Shown: piece after piece, positions 7,492 through 10,574 of the stretch | Numbering within the stretch: the first letter of the stretch is position 1 | How the letters are laid out: each line of letters begins with the position of its first letter | Assembly: GCA_045631845.1 (NCBI GenBank) | Contig: JAZQVM010000002.1 | Coordinates: 1 to 10,574 of the forward strand | Length of the DNA stretch: 10,574 nucleotides | Source: CAKSHC01 sp045631845 | GTDB taxonomy: Bacteria; Bacillota; Clostridia; Oscillospirales; UMGS1783 | Direction: 5' to 3' | Notes under the pieces: generated by a model | What the model was told of the DNA's origin: nothing | Databases searched by the model: none | The model's input: only the letters and a program-made list of their open reading frames with translations | Program-made: the position numbers and the translations under genes

Positions 7492-8055
7492 ATGTTAAAG
7501 TACTTGCCAAACATGATCACGGTGCTTCGCATTGTGATGACGCCTTTTTTTGCATGGCTGTATTTGATTGGGCAACATATATGGTCGTTTGTGTTATTAG
7601 CGGCCATTATGATTTCTGATCTGGTGGATGGTCATTTGGCTCGCAAATATCATTTACAGACTAAATTTGGGGCTCTGCTGGACCCGTTTGCGGATAAACT
7701 GGCGCAGATCACTATCTGTATCTGCCTGTATTTACGTCATATTGCACCCTTATGGTTTATGGTTGCGCTGATTCTTAAAGAAGCCAGTCAGATCGTATTG
7801 GCCTATATCTGTCTTCGCAAGAAGGTGGAGGTGCAACCGGCTCGTTGGTACGGCAAGGCAGCAACAACCTTATTTTATGCGGTGATATGTTTCAATCTGG
7901 TTTTTGTGCCGCTGATCGAGATGCCGCCCGTATTGCCGCGGATATTGTTTGTAGTGGCGGCCTGTAGTTTGTATTTCGCTTTTATTAATTATATTTTTAT
8001 CCATCTGCAGGTGTATATCCGGCAGAAGAAAGAACAGGAAAATAACATTGGATAA
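7492..8055 (+). CDS. pgsA: CDP-alcohol phosphatidyltransferase, probable phosphatidylglycerophosphate synthase
   Basis: An integral membrane enzyme that probably transfers the phosphatidyl group of CDP-diacylglycerol to glycerol 3-phosphate, the committed step to phosphatidylglycerol and cardiolipin. The protein is 187 residues, close to the usual PgsA length. The complete CDP-alcohol phosphotransferase signature Dx2DGx2ARx8Gx3Dx3D is present, with D43, D46, G47, A50, R51, G60, D64 and D68; these aspartates bind the divalent metals. The N-terminal LPNMITVLRI segment is typical of PgsA, and hydrophobic helices cover most of the rest. The tail is charged (RQKKEQENNIG). The start is limited by an in-frame TAA at 7486-7488. 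Its Shine-Dalgarno is poor (AAGG ends only 1 nt before the ATG; GGAAAGAG lies about 13 nt away). Another CDP-alcohol acceptor cannot be excluded. Confidence 0.87.
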   Translation: MLKYLPNMITVLRIVMTPFFAWLYLIGQHIWSFVLLAAIMISDLVDGHLARKYHLQTKFGALLDPFADKLAQITICICLYLRHIAPLWFMVALILKEASQIVLAYICLRKKVEVQPARWYGKAATTLFYAVICFNLVFVPLIEMPPVLPRILFVVAACSLYFAFINYIFIHLQVYIRQKKEQENNIG

Positions 8056-8059
8056 CAAG

Positions 8060-10294
8060 ATGCTCTGTGTTAAATGTAAAAAGCGCATGGCGGTCGTTTT
8101 TGTGGCCCGTATGGAAAACGGGACAACCAAAAACGAAGGCTATTGTTTAAAGTGTGCCAAGGAATTAGGGTTGGCGCCGGTAGATGATATGCTTTCTAAG
8201 ATGGGCATTTCGGCCGAGGAATTTGACTCCATATCCTCTGAAATGATGGAAATGATGGGTGAGGACGGCGACTTTTCCGAAGGCGGCGCCCCCTCCATGT
8301 CCCTGCTTGGGAAAATGATGGGCAAGGACGAGGCGACTTCTGATGAGGCATCCAAGGCTAAGGATGGCAAGAAGCCCAAATACAAGTTTCTGAGCCAGTA
8401 TTGTATCGACCTGACCCAGCGTGCTAGAGACGGCAAGATCGATAAGGTCATTGGGCGGGAAGAAGAAATTTACCGTGCCCAGCAGATTTTGTGCCGCCGC
8501 ACCAAGAACAATCCTTGCCTGATTGGTGAGCCGGGTGTGGGTAAGACGGCCATTGCCGAGGGCTTGGCTTCCCGTATTGCGGCAGGAAATGTGCCGGCAA
8601 AACTTAGGGATAAGCAGGTCTTTTTGTTGGATCTGACGGCATTGATTGCAGGAACGCAATTTCGCGGCCAGTTTGAAAGTCGGGTCAAGGGGCTGATTGA
8701 GGAAGTTAAGAAGATTGGCAACATCATTTTGGTGATTGACGAGGTGCATAACTTGGTGGGGGCCGGTGAGTCGGAAGGTTCGATGAATGCCGCCAACATG
8801 TTAAAGCCTGCCCTTTCCCGTGGCGAGATTCAGGTCATCGGGGCTACCACCTTAAACGAGTATCGCAAGCATATTGAAAAAGATGCGGCGTTGGAGCGTC
8901 GGTTCCAGACGGTGATGGTGGAAGAGCCGTCGATGGATGATGCTATGGCGATTTTGCGAGGCATCAAGGAGCATTACGAAACCTTCCATAACCTAACCAT
9001 TTCCGAGGACATCATTCGCAAATCGGTAACGCTGTCCGAGCGGTATGTGACCGATCGGTATCTGCCCGATAAGGCGATTGACCTGCTGGATGAAGCCTGC
9101 GCCAATGCGGCATTGAAGAATAAGGCATTTGATGCCTTATATGATCTGGAAAAGCAGGTGGCGGCCACCGAGGAGAAAATTGCGGCCATCAAGGAACTGC
9201 CCACCGAGCAGATGACCGATGAAACCTACAAAGAACTGGCCGAGAGTCAGGCGGAACTGTTGCGCGTTACCGCTGCACGGGATGTGGCCAAGGAGCAATC
9301 CCTGTCGGTAGTTACGCTGGAGGATCTGGCTCGAGTGATTGAATTGTGGACGGGTGTGCCGACCGGCAAGATCATTCAGTCGGAAACCGATAAATTGCGG
9401 GATTTGGAGCAGGCTTTAGGGGCTAAGATCAAGGGGCAGGATGAGGCGATTGCGGCCATTGCCGCCGCCGTGCGCCGTGCCCGTGCCGCCCTCACCCCGC
9501 GCAAGCGTGCCGTGTCCTTTATCTTTACGGGGCCGACGGGTGTGGGTAAGACGGAACTGGTTAAGGTATTGGCTAAGGAATTGTTTGATACGCCCGAAAC
9601 GCTGATCCGCTTGGATATGTCGGAATTTATGGAGAAGCATTCGGTATCCCGTATTATCGGATCGCCTCCGGGATATGTTGGGTACGATGAGGCGGGGCAG
9701 TTGACCGAGAAGATCCGCCGCAAGCCCTATTCGGTGGTATTGTTTGATGAGATAGAGAAGGCGCACCCCGATGTGCTTAATATTTTGTTGCAGATCCTCG
9801 ATGAGGGGCGGGTGACCGATGCGCATGGTCGCACCGTATCCTTTGAACATACGGTTATTGTGATGACCTCCAACGCCGGCAGTCAGATCGGCGGTACGGC
9901 GGCGGGATTTGGCGCTACCGTTAATACCCGCTCTAAGGATAAGGCGATGAAGGCACTGGGTGATTTTCTGCGCCCCGAGTTTATCAACCGTGTGGATGAA
10001 ATCATCGTCTTTAATCCCTTGCCGCAGTCGGTCTTTGCCGATATTGCTGAAGGGTTTATGAAGGAATTGCGAGACGGTTTGGAGGAGCAGGGCATCTCTC
10101 TGACGTGGGATGGGGCGGCTCTGCAGTACGTGGCCGAGCAGTCCTTCTCGGAAAAATACGGCGCACGGAATGTCCGCCGTTATGTGGAGCGTCAGGTTGA
10201 GGATCGGCTGGTGCGGCATGTGTTCGAGGTGGGTCGATTTACCCATGCGCACGTGTCGAGTGATGGATTGGAATTAAAATTTGAAATAAAATAA
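8060..10294 (+). CDS. ATP-dependent Clp protease ATP-binding subunit, ClpE-like with N-terminal zinc finger
   Basis: A Hsp100/Clp unfoldase with two AAA+ domains that probably feeds substrates to ClpP. From the ATG at 8060 it is 744 residues. The N-terminus is a four-cysteine zinc finger, Cx2Cx22Cx2C (C3, C6, C29, C32), the spacing described for ClpE; the double Clp_N repeat of ClpA/ClpC is absent. A Met- and acid-rich linker follows (about 50-105). D1 has Walker A GEPGVGKT (156-163), pore loop GTQFRG (198-203), Walker B ILVIDE (223-228) and arginines in LERRF. A short coiled-coil middle domain spans about 355-415. D2 has Walker A GPTGVGKT (491-498), pore loop GYVG (538-541) and Walker B VVLFDE (559-564). 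The putative ClpP loop reads AGF (615-617). A TTG at 8048 with AGGAAA 6 nt upstream is an alternative start adding four residues and overlapping pgsA by 8 nt; ATG is preferred because ClpE-type proteins begin MxCxxC. No ctsR or mcsAB neighbours are present. Confidence 0.92.
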   Translation: MLCVKCKKRMAVVFVARMENGTTKNEGYCLKCAKELGLAPVDDMLSKMGISAEEFDSISSEMMEMMGEDGDFSEGGAPSMSLLGKMMGKDEATSDEASKAKDGKKPKYKFLSQYCIDLTQRARDGKIDKVIGREEEIYRAQQILCRRTKNNPCLIGEPGVGKTAIAEGLASRIAAGNVPAKLRDKQVFLLDLTALIAGTQFRGQFESRVKGLIEEVKKIGNIILVIDEVHNLVGAGESEGSMNAANMLKPALSRGEIQVIGATTLNEYRKHIEKDAALERRFQTVMVEEPSMDDAMAILRGIKEHYETFHNLTISEDIIRKSVTLSERYVTDRYLPDKAIDLLDEACANAALKNKAFDALYDLEKQVAATEEKIAAIKELPTEQMTDETYKELAESQAELLRVTAARDVAKEQSLSVVTLEDLARVIELWTGVPTGKIIQSETDKLRDLEQALGAKIKGQDEAIAAIAAAVRRARAALTPRKRAVSFIFTGPTGVGKTELVKVLAKELFDTPETLIRLDMSEFMEKHSVSRIIGSPPGYVGYDEAGQLTEKIRRKPYSVVLFDEIEKAHPDVLNILLQILDEGRVTDAHGRTVSFEHTVIVMTSNAGSQIGGTAAGFGATVNTRSKDKAMKALGDFLRPEFINRVDEIIVFNPLPQSVFADIAEGFMKELRDGLEEQGISLTWDGAALQYVAEQSFSEKYGARNVRRYVERQVEDRLVRHVFEVGRFTHAHVSSDGLELKFEIK

Positions 10295-10303
10295 AAATTT
10301 CTC

Positions 10304-10332
10304 TTGCATTGTTGTGAAACTTGTGATAGAAT
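10304..10332 (+). promoter_or_regulatory. Sigma-A type promoter of rplS
   Basis: A -35-like TTGCAT (10304-10309) and a -10 TAGAAT (10327-10332) are separated by exactly 17 nt. A TG at 10324-10325 gives an extended -10 element. The A/T-rich run just upstream (about 10278-10300), overlapping the end of the Clp gene, could act as an UP element. Transcription would start near 10338-10340. The -35 is only a partial match (TTG kept), but spacing, extended -10 and position before a ribosomal protein gene support the call. Confidence 0.72.
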
Positions 10333-10344
10333 ATCCAAGCATGT

Positions 10345-10395
10345 AATACGGGCATTCCGCTGGCCGTGCAAGGGCACGGTGAATGAATGTACTGA
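10345..10395 (+). ncRNA. Putative L19 ribosomal protein leader (cis-regulatory RNA)
   Basis: The rplS 5' untranslated region folds into a compact hairpin. The apical stem CCGTGC (10364-10369) pairs perfectly with GCACGG (10374-10379) around the loop AAGG. The lower stem CATTC (10353-10357) pairs with GAATG (10381-10385), and a six-base bulge (10358-10363) lies on the 5' side. Position, size and shape fit the L19 leader known in Firmicutes, in which L19 is thought to repress its own mRNA. The stems are read directly from the sequence; the family name is assigned from context and memory, and the outer boundaries are approximate. An alternative lower pairing with 10385-10390 (GAATGT) is possible. 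Confidence 0.62.
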
Positions 10396-10413
10396 TGATT
10401 AATGGAGGATACT

Positions 10414-10574
10414 ATGAACGCTATCGAAAAGTTTAACAGCAAACAGATGAAAGAGAATGTCCCTGCTTTCGAAGTGGGCGATACGGTTGCCGTCAGCGTC
10501 AACATCAAAGAAGGCGCTAAGGAGCGTATCCAGATGTTTGAAGGCACTGTAATTTCCCGCAACGGCGGTGGTCT
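10414..10574 (+). CDS. rplS: 50S ribosomal protein L19 (3'-truncated by window end)
   Basis: L19 sits at the 30S-50S interface of the ribosome. The 53 complete codons present translate to a protein starting MNAIEKFNSKQMKENVPAFE, followed by VGDTVAVSVNIKEGAKERIQ and MFEGTVISRNGGG; the GDTVxVxVxxxEGxxERIQxFEGxVIxRxGGG pattern is diagnostic of L19. The start has a strong Shine-Dalgarno (TGGAGG, 10403-10408) 5 nt upstream. An in-frame ATG at 10402 overlaps that site, and TGA stops at 10393-10398 close the frame above it, so 10414 is the start. The gene has its own promoter and a structured leader, so it is transcribed separately from the upstream unit, although read-through from the Clp gene is possible because no terminator is seen between them. 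About half of the gene lies beyond the window. Confidence 0.96.
   Translation, partial: MNAIEKFNSKQMKENVPAFEVGDTVAVSVNIKEGAKERIQMFEGTVISRNGGG

Noticed and set aside
9416..10252. Open frame of 278 codons on the - strand inside the Clp gene
   Set aside because: It lies wholly opposite the conserved D2 domain, its translation resembles no family I recognise, and it has no independent gene context; it is a codon-bias shadow of the real gene.
10341..10346. Minimal upstream frame ATG-TAA in the rplS leader
   Set aside because: There is no ribosome binding site in front of it, and it lies at the expected 5' end of the transcript; chance occurrence is the simplest reading.
1..10574. CRISPR array, transposon, tRNA or phage attachment site
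   Set aside because: No periodic repeats, inverted terminal repeats, transposase or integrase reading frames, or tRNA-like cloverleaf were seen on either strand; almost all bases are explained by housekeeping genes.

Overview
This window looks like a core chromosomal segment of a low-to-moderate GC Gram-positive bacterium, most likely class Clostridia (Bacillota) and perhaps an Oscillospiraceae-type gut lineage. The grounds are purine-rich Shine-Dalgarno sites, tightly overlapping genes, a group II ECF transporter module, a ClpE-type zinc-finger Clp ATPase, a membrane-anchored protein resembling the DUF5711 family, and a Firmicutes-style L19 leader. Base composition by eye is a little above 50% GC. 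The family-level placement is inference; phylum level is fairly secure.

All genes lie on the + strand. The first eleven (1-10294, the first truncated at its 5' end) are packed like one long transcription unit: ruvA (3' part), ruvB, a class I SAM-dependent methyltransferase, ecfA1, ecfA2, ecfT, truA, a single-pass membrane protein with a predicted repeat fold, a CvpA-family membrane protein, a PgsA-type CDP-alcohol phosphatidyltransferase and a Clp ATPase. Gaps are about 21 nt at most. Four junctions overlap (ATGA at ecfA1/ecfA2 and ecfA2/ecfT, GTGA at ecfT/truA, TGATG at truA/next gene). I see no terminator hairpin between any of them.

The Clp gene ends at 10294. A clear sigma-A type promoter follows at once, then a short structured leader resembling the L19 ribosomal-protein leader, then the start of rplS, which runs off the right edge.

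Functionally the unit mixes housekeeping roles: Holliday-junction branch migration (RuvAB), a probable RNA or protein methyltransferase, the shared energizing module for vitamin and metal uptake (EcfA1A2T), tRNA pseudouridylation (TruA), envelope proteins and phospholipid synthesis, and protein unfolding or quality control (Clp). No mobile element, CRISPR array, tRNA, rRNA or defence cassette is visible, and no stretch over 300 bases lacks a gene. I found no convincing undescribed system. The points most worth a second look are the ClpE-like ATPase with its odd ClpP-loop tripeptide, the PUA-less methyltransferase lacking the expected cysteine, and the uncharacterised membrane-anchored protein next to CvpA.
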